Assembly: GCA_019351895.1 (NCBI GenBank)
Contig: JABBOH010000027.1
Location: 1 to 63,552, forward strand
DNA length: 63,552 nt
From: Pseudomonadota bacterium
Lineage (GTDB): Bacteria > Pseudomonadota > Alphaproteobacteria > Acetobacterales > Acetobacteraceae
Direction: 5' to 3'
The first letter of the stretch is position 1, and every line of letters begins with the position of its first letter. The notes under the pieces are model-generated. The model was given only the letters and a program-made list of their open reading frames with translations, was not told where the DNA came from and did no database searches. Shown one piece after another: positions 1 to 7,213 of the stretch. The translations under genes were made by a program, and so were the position numbers.

Positions 1-230
1 GGCTGGAGAGCATGGGGCTGGCGACCGAGGTGGAGGTTGGCCGCTGGTCCATCTCCGCACAGGCCGAGCCGACGTTCGCCATGCGCGCGGACGGACTCGG
101 CTTCCAGCTCGTGCCCTGGCAACCCGTGCTGGAGAAGCGCCTCGACCATTACATCAGCGGCGTCCGTCGTGACGATGGGGGCATTGAGTGGAGCTTCACG
201 CGCAACCGGCAGATCGGGCTGGGGTTGTGA
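1..230 (+). CDS. Relaxase/mobilization nuclease, DUF3363 type, C-terminal end only
   Basis: Only the last ~75 codons are present; the frame is open from base 3 and ends at the TGA at 228-230. The visible tail has the pattern FAMRADGLGFQLVPW, LEKRLDHYISGV and GGIEWSF, which matches the end of DUF3363 (VirD2-like) relaxases of alphaproteobacterial mobile elements. Such proteins nick DNA at oriT and lead the strand in conjugation. The nuclease domain is outside the window. An in-frame ATG at 12 is internal to the gene and should not be taken as a start. Confidence 0.78.
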   Translation, partial: LESMGLATEVEVGRWSISAQAEPTFAMRADGLGFQLVPWQPVLEKRLDHYISGVRRDDGGIEWSFTRNRQIGLGL

Positions 231-242
231 TGAGCCTTGATT

Positions 243-263
243 TATACGGCAATATGCCGTATA
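243..263. promoter_or_regulatory. Palindromic operator of the TacA/TacT pair
   Basis: Perfect inverted repeat TATACGGC-AATAT-GCCGTATA, ending 23 bp before the antitoxin start. Ribbon-helix-helix antitoxins with GNAT toxins normally repress their own promoter through such a site. It is AT-richer than its surroundings and probably overlaps the promoter. Confidence 0.7.
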
Positions 264-286
264 GCATAGGGCCGAAGGAGGCCCCT

Positions 287-577
287 ATGCCCAAGCCCCA
301 AATCGAAGCCGAGACCGCCCGACTGGAAGCGCGCGTCCCAGTTCAGGTCTATGACCAGATGCAGCGCGCCGCCCGTCTGCGCGGCATGACCCTGACCGGT
401 TATCTCATCTCCACGGCAGGCGAGGACGCCCGCCGCGTCGTCGAGGACGCCGACATCATGCGCCTCGCGCGTGAGGACCAAATCCGCTTCGCCGAGGCGC
501 TGATCGATCCGCCCCCGCCGAACGCGCGACTGGCCCGTGCGGCGAAGCGCCATGCCGAGCTGATCGAGCGCCGGTGA
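287..577 (+). CDS. TacA-like (DUF1778) ribbon-helix-helix antitoxin
   Basis: A 96-residue protein. The N-terminal ~45 residues (TARLEARVPVQVYDQMQRAA, then GMTLTGYLIS) form a ribbon-helix-helix DNA-binding unit; the acidic/hydrophobic C-terminal helix (EDQIRFAEALIDPPPPN) is the usual toxin-wrapping tail, including the PPxPN motif. ATG 287 is preferred over upstream in-frame codons because GAAGGAGG lies just before it and the operator ends at 263. It overlaps the acetyltransferase gene by 4 bp (GTGA), showing coupled translation. It should bind the toxin and repress the operon with it. Confidence 0.88.
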   Translation: MPKPQIEAETARLEARVPVQVYDQMQRAARLRGMTLTGYLISTAGEDARRVVEDADIMRLAREDQIRFAEALIDPPPPNARLARAAKRHAELIERR

Positions 578-1080
578 GCGTCCGCTTCGCCATCGAGCCG
601 CTGGCGAAGGCGCACAAGCGGGCAGATTTCACCTGCGGCAACGATCGGATCGACAGCTATTTCCGCGAGACCGTCTCGCAGGACGTGAAGCGCAAATACG
701 CCACCTGTTTCGTCGCCAGGGAGATTGCGACGGACCGGGTGGCGGGCTTCTACACGCTGTCGTCCAGCAACGTGCCGTTGACCGAGGTTCCCGAGCCGCT
801 GGCAACAAGGCTGCCGCGCTACCCGACCGTTCCGGCGGTGCTCATCGGCTGGCTTGGCCGCCATAGCGACTATGCCGGACAAGGGCTCGGAGAAGCCTTG
901 TTGTTTGACGCCATCAAGACCGTCGCGACGGCCCCGATCGGCGCCCACGCCATCTTCGCTGACGCCATCGACGACAGTGCGGCGGCCTTTTATGTGGCCT
1001 TCGGCTTCGCGCCCTTGGTGCGGCAGCCACGCACCCTCTATCTGCCGGTGGCGACGGCGTTGAACCTGATATCGCCATGA
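574..1080 (+). CDS. TacT-like GNAT acetyltransferase toxin
   Basis: 168 residues with GNAT fold signatures: an acetyl-CoA loop YAGQGLGEALL around residues 99-109, and the conserved C-terminal AAFYVAFGFAPL containing the Tyr expected at the active site. Members of this family acetylate the amino group of aminoacyl-tRNAs and stop translation when the antitoxin is lost. The GTG start at 574 overlaps the antitoxin stop. It probably stabilises the mobile element by post-segregational killing. The gene appears intact. Confidence 0.88.
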   Translation: MSVRFAIEPLAKAHKRADFTCGNDRIDSYFRETVSQDVKRKYATCFVAREIATDRVAGFYTLSSSNVPLTEVPEPLATRLPRYPTVPAVLIGWLGRHSDYAGQGLGEALLFDAIKTVATAPIGAHAIFADAIDDSAAAFYVAFGFAPLVRQPRTLYLPVATALNLISP

Positions 1081-1128
1081 CGACCGCCTTTGCCCCTACG
1101 CCGTTTCAGCCCCGTGCCGCCGCGCGCA

Positions 1129-1177
1129 AGTCTTTTTACGCCATGGCGCGCGGAAGCTTCCGGCGTAGAAAAAGACT
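1129..1177. repeat. Imperfect long inverted repeat downstream of the toxin gene
   Basis: AGTCTTTTTACGCC at 1129-1142 pairs with GGCGTAGAAAAAGACT at 1162-1177, with 2 extra bases on one side. The loop ends in the perfect palindrome CGGAAGCTTCCG (1151-1162). It could be a terminator for the tacAT operon or a recombination/regulatory site. A small frame starting at 1077 (ATGA overlap with the toxin stop) runs through it and is not convincing as a gene. Confidence 0.45.
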
Positions 1178-1282
1178 ATTCTTTGAAGGGCCTCGTTCGT
1201 CGATTCTGGACCAATGGCCAGACCTCGCAAAGAGCGCCCCCGACCGCATCCGAGCAGCTTGAAGCGTTGCTCGGCCGACCCT

Positions 1283-1309
1283 TGAACCGCCCCGGGTTTG
1301 CCGGAGGCT
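1283..1309. repeat. Terminal inverted repeat (IS3 element, low-coordinate end)
   Basis: 27 bp beginning TGAACCGCCCCGGG, exactly the reverse complement of 4031-4057. The CCT just outside (1280-1282) is repeated at 4058-4060 as the target duplication. Confidence 0.92.
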
Positions 1310-1621
1310 GTTTTGTTTGAGTCAGGCCATCATAGCCAGCTCATTCAGTTGTTCATAGTAACGTGCCTCGGCCTCGGCGGGCGGGATGTTGCCGATGGGC
1401 GCGAGGAGGCGCCGATTGTTGAACCAGTCCACCCATTCGAGGGTGGCGAATTCCACTGCTTGCGCGTTGCGCCAGGGCCCACGCCGGTGGATCACTTCGG
1501 CTTTGAACAGGCCGTTGATCGTCTCGGCGAGGGCGTTGTCATAGCTGTCACCGACGCTGCCGACGGACGGCTCGATGCCGGCTTCGGCGAGGCGCTCGGT
1601 ATAGCGAATTGAGAGGTATTG

Positions 1622-3077
1622 CTTAGGTTCAACTGGTCGTCGCAACGGCCGTGTGGGCCAGTCGCAGGTATTCGTCAAACGCCTCGGCAGGTGTCTTCCA
1701 GCCGAGGGTTTTGCGCGGCCTGGCGTTGAGTGCCAACGCTACTGCCTCGAGAGCATTCTTGCTGTGAGTGCTCAGGTCAGTGCCCTTTGGAAAATACTGA
1801 CGCAGCAGACCGTTGGTATTCTCATTCGTGCCTCGTTGCCACGGGCTATGCGGATGGCAGAAAAAGATGTTTACGCCTGTTTCAATCTTCAACCGTGCGT
1901 GCTGCGACATCTCCGCTCCTTGATCCCAGGTCAGCGATCGCCGGAGCTGCTCCGGTAAACTGGTGATCGTGTTGGTGATGCTGTCGCGCACGGCCTCGGC
2001 ACCGTGTCCAGCCAGTGCAGGCCCGTTCTTTATGCGAGCGCCCGCACCGTGATCAGCCATCCGAGGCAAGTGCAGCAGCATCGTGAACCGCGTCGTGCGT
2101 TCCACCAGAGTTCCGATCGCCGAACTCTCCAACCCCAGGATGAGATCCCCTTCCCAGTGGCCTGGCACCGCCCGGTCAGCCGCCTCCGCCGGACGCTCGC
2201 TGATCATGATCTCCGGCACGATGAACGATTTGCCTCGGCCACGGCTTCGTGCCCGGGGCACGCGTAACGCCCGCCCGGTTCGCAGACATGCGGTCAGCTC
2301 GCGCCGTAGAGCCCCGCGGCCTTGCACGTAGAGCGACTGGTAGATGGCTTCGTGGCTGATGCGCATCGTCTCATCGTTCGGAAAATCGAGCTGCAGTCGA
2401 TGGGCAATCTGCTGTGGGCTCCATGCCGAAGCCCAACGCCGATCCTTCCGAGGTCCATGTCGGCGCCCTTTCCACGAAACCGTTGGTCCGGGAACCGCAG
2501 CGCCGCTTGCCGTGACGACCAACCCAGCCAGTCGATCCTGCACATAGCTCCGCAGCGCCATGTTGACTGCCAGCTTCGCAGACTTCGGGCGTCGGGCGGC
2601 TCGTTCAGCATGCCACTGCGCCGTGGTCGCCCGATAATCCAGGCCGCCGCTGCGCGTCGCCGCATTGCGTCGCAGCTCGCGCGAGATCGTTGATGCCGAA
2701 CGCCCCATCTGCCGGGCGATCTCGCGCACCCCAGCATTCTGCGCGTGCAGAATCGCGAGCTCTTCTCGCTCTGCAAAAGAGAGATAGCGCCCAGACAAGG
2801 GCTTCGACGAAGCCGCAAGCGTCGATGGTGGCATGCCGCCTGCCTCCCGGAACCAACGTCCTCCTACCGGCTGCGATACCCCGACACCAACCGCCGCATC
2901 CTCACTCGACTGCCCCGCCGCGATCAACACCCAGAACCGACGCCGCTCCTCACGCCGGGCTACCCCTGGTCGTCCCGGTGATCCCAACTTGGCCCGTAAC
3001 GCCCGATCCGATCGCCGTCGACCCGCCATCCCAACATCCTCCTCCTCAGGGTGTTGCGACGACTAGTTGAATCCACC
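1622..3077 (-). mobile_element. IS30-family insertion sequence (1456 bp)
   Basis: The imperfect terminal inverted repeats share the core TTCAAC(T)NGTCGTCGCAAC (20 of 25 end positions match) and start at equal distance from both junctions. TTG is duplicated at 1619-1621 and 3078-3080, within the 2-3 bp expected for IS30. It carries one full transposase and looks potentially active. It inserted into the DDE region of the IS3 orfB gene. Confidence 0.9.
1629..3029 (-). CDS. IS30-family transposase
   Basis: 466 residues. The N-terminal part has an HTH_38-type helix-turn-helix (LSFAEREELAILHAQNAGVREIARQ, around residues 80-110, plus GRSASTISRELRRNA). The catalytic domain shows the IS30 DDE triad: D in GHWEGDLILG, D in LTWDQGAEM and E in GTNENTNGLLRQYFP. 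Length and motif spacing are normal. The stop lies 8 bp inside the left end of the element. It should cut and join the element ends. Nothing suggests damage. Confidence 0.93.
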   Translation of the reverse strand: MAGRRRSDRALRAKLGSPGRPGVARREERRRFWVLIAAGQSSEDAAVGVGVSQPVGGRWFREAGGMPPSTLAASSKPLSGRYLSFAEREELAILHAQNAGVREIARQMGRSASTISRELRRNAATRSGGLDYRATTAQWHAERAARRPKSAKLAVNMALRSYVQDRLAGLVVTASGAAVPGPTVSWKGRRHGPRKDRRWASAWSPQQIAHRLQLDFPNDETMRISHEAIYQSLYVQGRGALRRELTACLRTGRALRVPRARSRGRGKSFIVPEIMISERPAEAADRAVPGHWEGDLILGLESSAIGTLVERTTRFTMLLHLPRMADHGAGARIKNGPALAGHGAEAVRDSITNTITSLPEQLRRSLTWDQGAEMSQHARLKIETGVNIFFCHPHSPWQRGTNENTNGLLRQYFPKGTDLSTHSKNALEAVALALNARPRKTLGWKTPAEAFDEYLRLAHTAVATTS

Positions 3078-3682
3078 TTGGGCTCCGCGGTCGCTATGGT
3101 GCACGAGCCCATCCCGCCGCGCCGGGCGCCGGTCATGCAGCGCCTGCTCGAGGGCATCGAGCACGACGCCGGTCTGGGCTGACCGCGAAACCCGCCAACC
3201 GACGATCCGCCTGGCAAAGACGTCAATGACGAAGGCGACGTAGACGAAGCCCTGCCAAGTGGCGACATAGGTGAAATCCGAGACCCACAGCATATTCGGC
3301 CGCGACGCCCGGAACTGCCGGTTCACCTTGTCGCGCGGACACGGCGCCGCCGGGTTGCTGATCGTCGTCTTCACCGGCTTGCCCCGGATCGCGCCGGCCA
3401 GTCCCATCTGCCGCATCAGCCGTGCCGTCGTGCAGCGCGCGACCGCGATCCCCTCCCGCCGGAGCTGCTGCCAGACCTTGCGCACGCCATAGACCCGGAA
3501 ATTCTCCTCCCAGACCCGGCGGATCCCCTCCCGCAACCGGGCGTCGCGCTGGGCACGCGGGGGAAGACGCCCCGGATCCGCCCGGCGGGCCGCCCGCTCA
3601 TGGTAGGTCGACGGTGCGATCGGCAGAACCCGGCAGATCGGCTCGACACCGTAGACCTCGCGATGCGCGTCAATGAACGCGA

Positions 3683-4007
3683 TCATGGCTTCGACCGGCG
3701 GTCGAGCTCCGCCTGGGCAAAATACGCCGATGCCTTGCGCAGGATCTCGTTCGCCTGCCGCAGCTCGCGGTTCTCCCGCTCCAATGCCTTGATCCGAGCC
3801 TGATCGTCGCTGCCCAGACCAGGACGCAGGCCGCGATCCCGCTGCGCCTGCCGCACCCAGCCTCTCACCCGTGCAGCCGATCTTCGCCGCGATCGAGCCG
3901 ATCGCCTCCCATTCCGAAGCATGCTCCTTCGCATGCTCCAGAACCATGCGCACCGCACGCTCCCGAACCTCAGGCGAATACCGAACCGATGTCTTCCGCT
4001 TTTCCAT
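3683..4007 (-). pseudogene. IS3-family OrfA, frameshifted
   Basis: Starts [21 protein letters not shown] at 4007 (HTH_8-type DNA-binding domain) and reads to IGCTGE. The family sequence then continues in another frame as [17 protein letters not shown], followed by the leucine-zipper segment [20 protein letters not shown] and a stop at 3683. Compared with the usual spacing (GCTAETLRGWVRQ) a few codons plus a frame are lost near 3865. This differs from the programmed -1 shift of IS3 elements, which lies at the orfA/orfB junction. Confidence 0.8.
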
Positions 4008-4030
4008 CGCTCCATCCTCTCAAGGCTTGG

Positions 4031-4057
4031 AGCCTCCGGCAAACCCGGGGCGGTTCA
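4031..4057. repeat. Terminal inverted repeat (IS3 element, high-coordinate end)
   Basis: 27 bp, identical in reverse complement to 1283-1309. The CCT target duplication follows at 4058-4060. Confidence 0.92.
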
Positions 4058-4264
4058 CCTGGCCGTTTGCGGGCCGGCCACCGAAGCACGACCTTTCGAC
4101 CTGGGTCGTCACCGACGATTGGCCCGAGCATATCCCGGTCACGGAAGCCGAGGTTGACGTGTTCGAGGCGTGGTTCGGCGACCTCTTCGATGAGTTGTTC
4201 GGCCCCCGCGGTTGATGCTCCGAGCGCCGAAATCGGCGTTGAAATCCATCCTTCAATGGATTAA

Positions 4265-4286
4265 ATGTAGTTACATATGGCTACAT
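4265..4286. promoter_or_regulatory. Candidate operator of the Phd/PIN toxin-antitoxin pair
   Basis: ATGTAG (4265-4270) and CTACAT (4281-4286) are inverted arms around a 10-bp spacer. A further TGTA-GT-TACA half-site pair lies at 4266-4275. It ends 14 bp before the antitoxin ATG, in an AT-rich stretch, as expected for autoregulation by a Phd/YefM antitoxin. Confidence 0.6.
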
Positions 4287-4299
4287 AGGGAGACTCGAC

Positions 4300-4548
4300 A
4301 TGCTGACCATCAACCTCAGAGACGCCAAGGCTGGATTTTCCAGCCTCGTTGATGAAGCCGTCAAAGGAGAGATCGTGACCATCACCCGTCATGGCAAGCC
4401 CGTTGCGGCCCTAGTCTCGGTCGAGGCGGCGGAGATCGCGCGCAAGGCGCTGACGCGCAAACGGGCCGGCCTTGTCAGCTATCTCAGGACGTTCCCAGGC
4501 GGAGAGTTCCCGCGCAACCGCAAACCATCGCGGGATGTCGAGCTTTGA
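4300..4548 (+). CDS. Phd/YefM-family antitoxin
   Basis: 82 residues. The N-terminal region is the classic Phd/YefM fold (MLTINLRDAKAGFSSLVDEA, then EIVTITRHGKPVAALVS); the C-terminal tail after residue ~50 is basic, proline-rich and likely disordered until bound to toxin. GGGAGACTCGAC precedes ATG 4300. It overlaps the toxin gene by 4 bp (TTGA), so the two are translated together. It should neutralise the PIN nuclease and repress the promoter through the inverted repeat at 4265-4286. Confidence 0.88.
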   Translation: MLTINLRDAKAGFSSLVDEAVKGEIVTITRHGKPVAALVSVEAAEIARKALTRKRAGLVSYLRTFPGGEFPRNRKPSRDVEL

Positions 4549-4991
4549 GCGGCTTCCTTCTCGATACCAACGTCGTCTCCATGCTGGCGCCGTCGAAGTC
4601 GGAAGCATCCGCTGACTTCCTCACTTGGCTGGACCGCAAGGACGCCGATGGACGGCTATTTCTGTCGGTCGTCTCCATCCATGAGATCGAGAAGGGAATC
4701 GCGCTCCTCGACTACAAGGGGGCAATGGCGAAGGCCGCGAGCCTGAAAGCATGGCTCAGTGGCCTTGTTTCCACATACGACGACAAGATCATTGGCTTCG
4801 ATGCGCAGGCCGCCGCAATCGGCGGGCGGCTGGAAGCGAAGGCGCTTGCGGCCGGTCACGACCCCGGCATGGCTGACGCCGTGATTGCCGGGACCGCCAC
4901 AGCGCATGAACTCGTCATCGTCACCCGCAACACGAAGCATTTCCTGCCGTTCGGGATCGCCGTGTTGTCGCCTGACGAGGCTGCCGCATAA
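4545..4991 (+). CDS. VapC-like PIN-domain ribonuclease toxin
   Basis: 148 residues with PIN-domain acidic residues: D in FLLDTNVVS, E in SIHEIEKGI, and the Asp-rich GHDPGMADAVIAGTA block followed by VTRNTKHF. These coordinate Mg2+ in VapC-type RNases. The only start matching the family N-terminus is TTG 4545, overlapping the antitoxin stop. AGGAGG of the next gene follows the stop directly, so the recombinase may be co-transcribed. The pair probably maintains the element. Confidence 0.87.
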   Translation: MSGFLLDTNVVSMLAPSKSEASADFLTWLDRKDADGRLFLSVVSIHEIEKGIALLDYKGAMAKAASLKAWLSGLVSTYDDKIIGFDAQAAAIGGRLEAKALAAGHDPGMADAVIAGTATAHELVIVTRNTKHFLPFGIAVLSPDEAAA

Positions 4992-5002
4992 GGAGGCCCT
5001 AC

Positions 5003-6594
5003 ATGACCGCTTCCACAATCCCCCTGCGCGCCGCCCTCTATCTGCGCGTCTCGACAGCGCGGCAGGCCGAGCATGATGTCTCGATCCCCGATCAGAAGCG
5101 CCAGGGTGAAGCCTATTGCGTCTCGCGCGGCTACCAACTCGTCGAGACCTATGTGGAGCCAGGTGCGTCGGCCACCAATGACCGGCGCCCCGAGTTTCAG
5201 CGGATGATCGAGGCGGGCACGTCGAAGCCCGCGCCGTTCGACGTGGTGATCGTCCATTCGTTCAGCCGGTTCTTCCGCGACCACTTCGAGCTGGAGTTCT
5301 ATGTCAGGAAGCTCGCCAAGAACGGCGTGAAGCTCGTCTCCATCACCCAGGAGATGGGCGATGATCCAATGCCCGTCATGATGCGGCAGATCATGGCGCT
5401 GTTCGACGAGTATCAGTCCAAGGAGAACGCCAAGCACGCGCCTTGAAGGAAAGCGCCCGGCAAGGCTTTCGGAACGGTTCGCTGCCGCCCATCGGCTACC
5501 GTGTCGTCGCGGCCGAGCAACGTGGCGCCAAGGTCAAGAAGAAGCTGGAGATAGACCCGCTCCACGCCGAAACGGTGCGCCTGATCTACCGGCTTGCGCT
5601 CCACGGCGACGGCGCCAAGGGCCAGATGGGCGTCAAGAACATCGTCAGCCACCTGAACCGCAACCGCATCTTCACGCGCGACGGAGGCCGCTGGGGCATC
5701 GGCCAAGTCCATCGCATCCTGACACGACGCACCTATATGGGCGAGCATGAGTTCAACAAGCGGGCCAAGTCCAAAGAGCTGAAACCCATCAGCGAAATCG
5801 TGGCCGTGCCCGTCCCGCCGCTCATCGACCGCGAGACCTTCGACGCGGTGCAGGCGCTACTCAAGGCCCGCCATCCCACGGTGACGCCATCCGCCATCAT
5901 CAGCGGCCCGACGATGCTCACCGGCCTGATCCACTGCGCCAAGTGCGGCGGCGCCATGACCATTCGCACCGGCAAGGGCGGGCGCTATCGTTATTACGCC
6001 TGTTCGATGAAAGCCCGGCAGGGGCCGACAGCCTGCGAAGGTATGGCGGTGCCGATGGACAAGCTGGACGATCTTGTCGCCAGCCATCTCGAAGACCGCC
6101 TGCTCCAGCCCGAAAGGCTTGAAACGATCCTCGCCACCTCGCTCGACCGGCGGCAGGAGCGATCCGAGCACCAGCATGAGCATCTTGGCGAACTGAACCG
6201 ACGTGCGGCGGAATCTGAAGCGCGCCTCAAGCGCCTTTACGACGCCATTGAGGCGGGCGTCGCCGACCTGAACGACCCGGCGCTCAAGGACCGCATCGAC
6301 GGCCTCAAGGCCATCCGCGATCAGGCGAAGGCCGATGCCGAGCGCGCCCAGGCCATGCTTGAAAACTCCGGCAGCAAGGCCGTCACCCCGCAGATGGTGC
6401 GCACCTTCGCCGAAACCGCGCGGCGGCGTATCCGCCTTGAAGGGGGTGGTTATCGCCGCGACCATCTTCGTGCGCTCGCCCAGCGCGTTGAGGTCGCTGA
6501 TGGCGAGGTCCGGATCATGGGATCGAAGTCCCGGCTGCTACAGGTGCTGACCGCAAAAAATGGCGTAAATTCAGTGCCCACTCAGGGACTGAAG
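5003..6594 (+). pseudogene. Large serine recombinase (integrase), frameshifted
   Basis: ATG 5003 with AAGGAGG upstream. The N-terminal resolvase domain has AALYLRVSTARQAEHDVSI (catalytic Ser) and DVVIVHSFSRFFRD. The frame stops at 5446 after SKENAKHAP. The family sequence resumes one frame over (KESARQGFRNGSLPPIGYRV) with the recombinase domain, a zinc ribbon (CAKCGG, then CSMKARQGPTACEG) and a long coiled coil. One small indel near 5436-5442 explains the break. The second frame has no stop before the tRNA and runs into it (TGWDSNPRN); the last residues therefore depend on what DNA adjoins the element. It was probably the integrase. Confidence 0.85.
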
Positions 6595-6684
6595 TGGCGG
6601 ACGGGGTGGGATTCGAACCCACGGAACGCTTTCACGTTCGGCGGTTTTCAAGACCGCTGCCTTAAACCACTCGGCCACCCGTCC
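6595..6684 (-). tRNA. tRNA-Ser (anticodon UGA)
   Basis: Read on the minus strand, it begins GGACGGGTGGCCGAGTGG and closes with CCCGTCC, G discriminator and an encoded CCA (6595-6597). The anticodon loop CTTGAAA gives anticodon TGA. A long variable arm (CGAACGTGAAAGCGTTC) marks it as a serine tRNA, and GGTTCGAATCC is the T loop. The acceptor stem is perfectly paired. Its 3' end abuts the mobile element and is the likely attachment site. Confidence 0.96.
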
Positions 6685-6762
6685 GTGGCGCTGCCATCAT
6701 CTAAGCCGGAGCCTTCCCGCATGCCAGAGCGCAAGCGCCTCCGTCAGACGCAGGGGCGCAGG

Positions 6763-7125
6763 TCAGTTGGCGATCTTCCAGGTATTGGATTGCGTTTCGC
6801 ACCATTTCAGCTTGTAGGGCAGGCCGTCCTGCGGCGTGCCGGTGCGGAAGGTGTAGCGGAACTCCCGGCACGGCCGGCCTTCATGCTCGCTCGCCTTCAG
6901 AAAGGTGACCACCCCGGAATTGCCAGTCTTCGGGTTGTGCCAGCCTTCCTGCTTAGGTCCGTTCGGCCCGAGCTTGGCCGCCTCAGCCCGCAGGACGGCC
7001 ATGTCGCTGCTCGTCAACCGGCGCGGCAGGTAGCTCAGCGCCTGCGAGAAGGCCGGCATCGACATGCCGGCGACGGCCCCCGCTACGCCCAAAGTCATGG
7101 CGACGATCGATAACGACTTACGCAT
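6763..7125 (-). CDS. Exported protein resembling the RT0821/Lpp0805 surface-protein domain
   Basis: 120 residues from ATG 7125, chosen because a signal peptide follows at once (MRKSLSIVAMTLGVAGAVAG, cleavage near AFSQA). The C-terminal half has the pattern WHNPKTGNSGVVTFL and PCREFRYTF, then KWCETQSNTWKI. This resembles the C-terminal domain of 17-kDa-antigen-like surface proteins, where two Cys may form a disulphide. Located in periplasm or envelope; function unknown. It follows the M20 dipeptidase on the same strand (89 bp apart). Confidence 0.6.
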   Translation of the reverse strand: MRKSLSIVAMTLGVAGAVAGMSMPAFSQALSYLPRRLTSSDMAVLRAEAAKLGPNGPKQEGWHNPKTGNSGVVTFLKASEHEGRPCREFRYTFRTGTPQDGLPYKLKWCETQSNTWKIAN

Positions 7126-7213
7126 TGGCGGTGGCTCCCGGAGTGGCGCGTCTACAGGCTCGATAGCCCGGGCCGTCGCATCCCGCAACAATCGCCCGTC
7201 GCCGGAGCCGGCC

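Larger units (their letters stand above)
1322..3686 (-). pseudogene. IS3-family transposase OrfB, split by IS30 insertion
   Basis: The 5' part (3686 to about 3078) reads [20 protein letters not shown] through the HTH_21/IS2 region and the first DDE residues ([10 protein letters not shown], then [10 protein letters not shown]). The 3' part (about 1621 to 1322) resumes YLSIRYTERLAEAGI, GDSYDNALAETINGL (third acidic residue) and ends NELAMMA. Removing the IS30 element plus one TTG copy restores a single 301-codon frame with no other lesion. It was therefore probably intact when hit. ATG 3686 overlaps the orfA stop. Confidence 0.88.
1283..4057 (-). mobile_element. IS3-family insertion sequence, itself interrupted by an IS30-family element
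   Basis: The ends are perfect 27-bp inverted repeats beginning TGAACCGCCCCGGG, at 1283-1309 and 4031-4057, flanked by a 3-bp CCT direct repeat (1280-1282 and 4058-4060) as expected for IS3 elements. Removing the inner element leaves about 1.3 kb, a normal IS3 size. orfA (with leucine-zipper heptads) and orfB (integrase-type DDE) are on the minus strand with an ATGA overlap. orfA is frameshifted and orfB split, so it should not transpose by itself, although the ends are intact. Confidence 0.92.
1214..4215 (+). pseudogene. Small conserved hypothetical gene split by the IS3-family element
   Basis: If the insertion (1283-4057) and one CCT duplication are removed, the flanks join into a ~74-residue protein. 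It starts MARPRKERP at 1214 and ends LSTWVVTDDWPEHIPVTEAE...FDELFGPRG at 4215. To read through, one more C is needed in the C5 run near 1235-1240 (ERPP-TASEQLEALLGRP lies in the next frame), so the gene carries a frameshift as well as the insertion. I recognise no function; such short acidic-tailed proteins occur on alphaproteobacterial mobile elements. The 3' fragment has no start of its own. Confidence 0.5.
1..6594 (+). mobile_element. Right part of an integrative mobile element in tRNA-Ser
   Basis: The segment ends at the 3' end of a tRNA-Ser gene and carries typical integrative-element cargo: a relaxase tail, two toxin-antitoxin pairs, two insertion sequences and a serine recombinase reading toward the tRNA. 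The tRNA is on the minus strand, so its 3' end faces the element, the usual geometry for tRNA-targeted integration. The left boundary and the second attachment site lie outside the window. Recombinase and transposase damage suggests the element can no longer move by itself. That the tRNA is the attachment site is inferred from layout; the matching att repeat cannot be seen here. Confidence 0.75.

Noticed and set aside
1077-1262. Small open frame overlapping the toxin stop (61 codons)
   Set aside because: It runs through the long inverted repeat, has no recognisable family pattern, and its ribosome-binding context is only the toxin's own end.
3683-4007. The orfA frame break as programmed frameshifting
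   Set aside because: IS3-type slippage lies at the orfA/orfB junction; this break is inside the DNA-binding domain and loses residues, so it is a lesion.
5443-7113. One very long frame continuing past the tRNA-Ser gene
   Set aside because: The part after about 6600 is antisense to the tRNA and to the exported protein gene; it is read-through, not coding.
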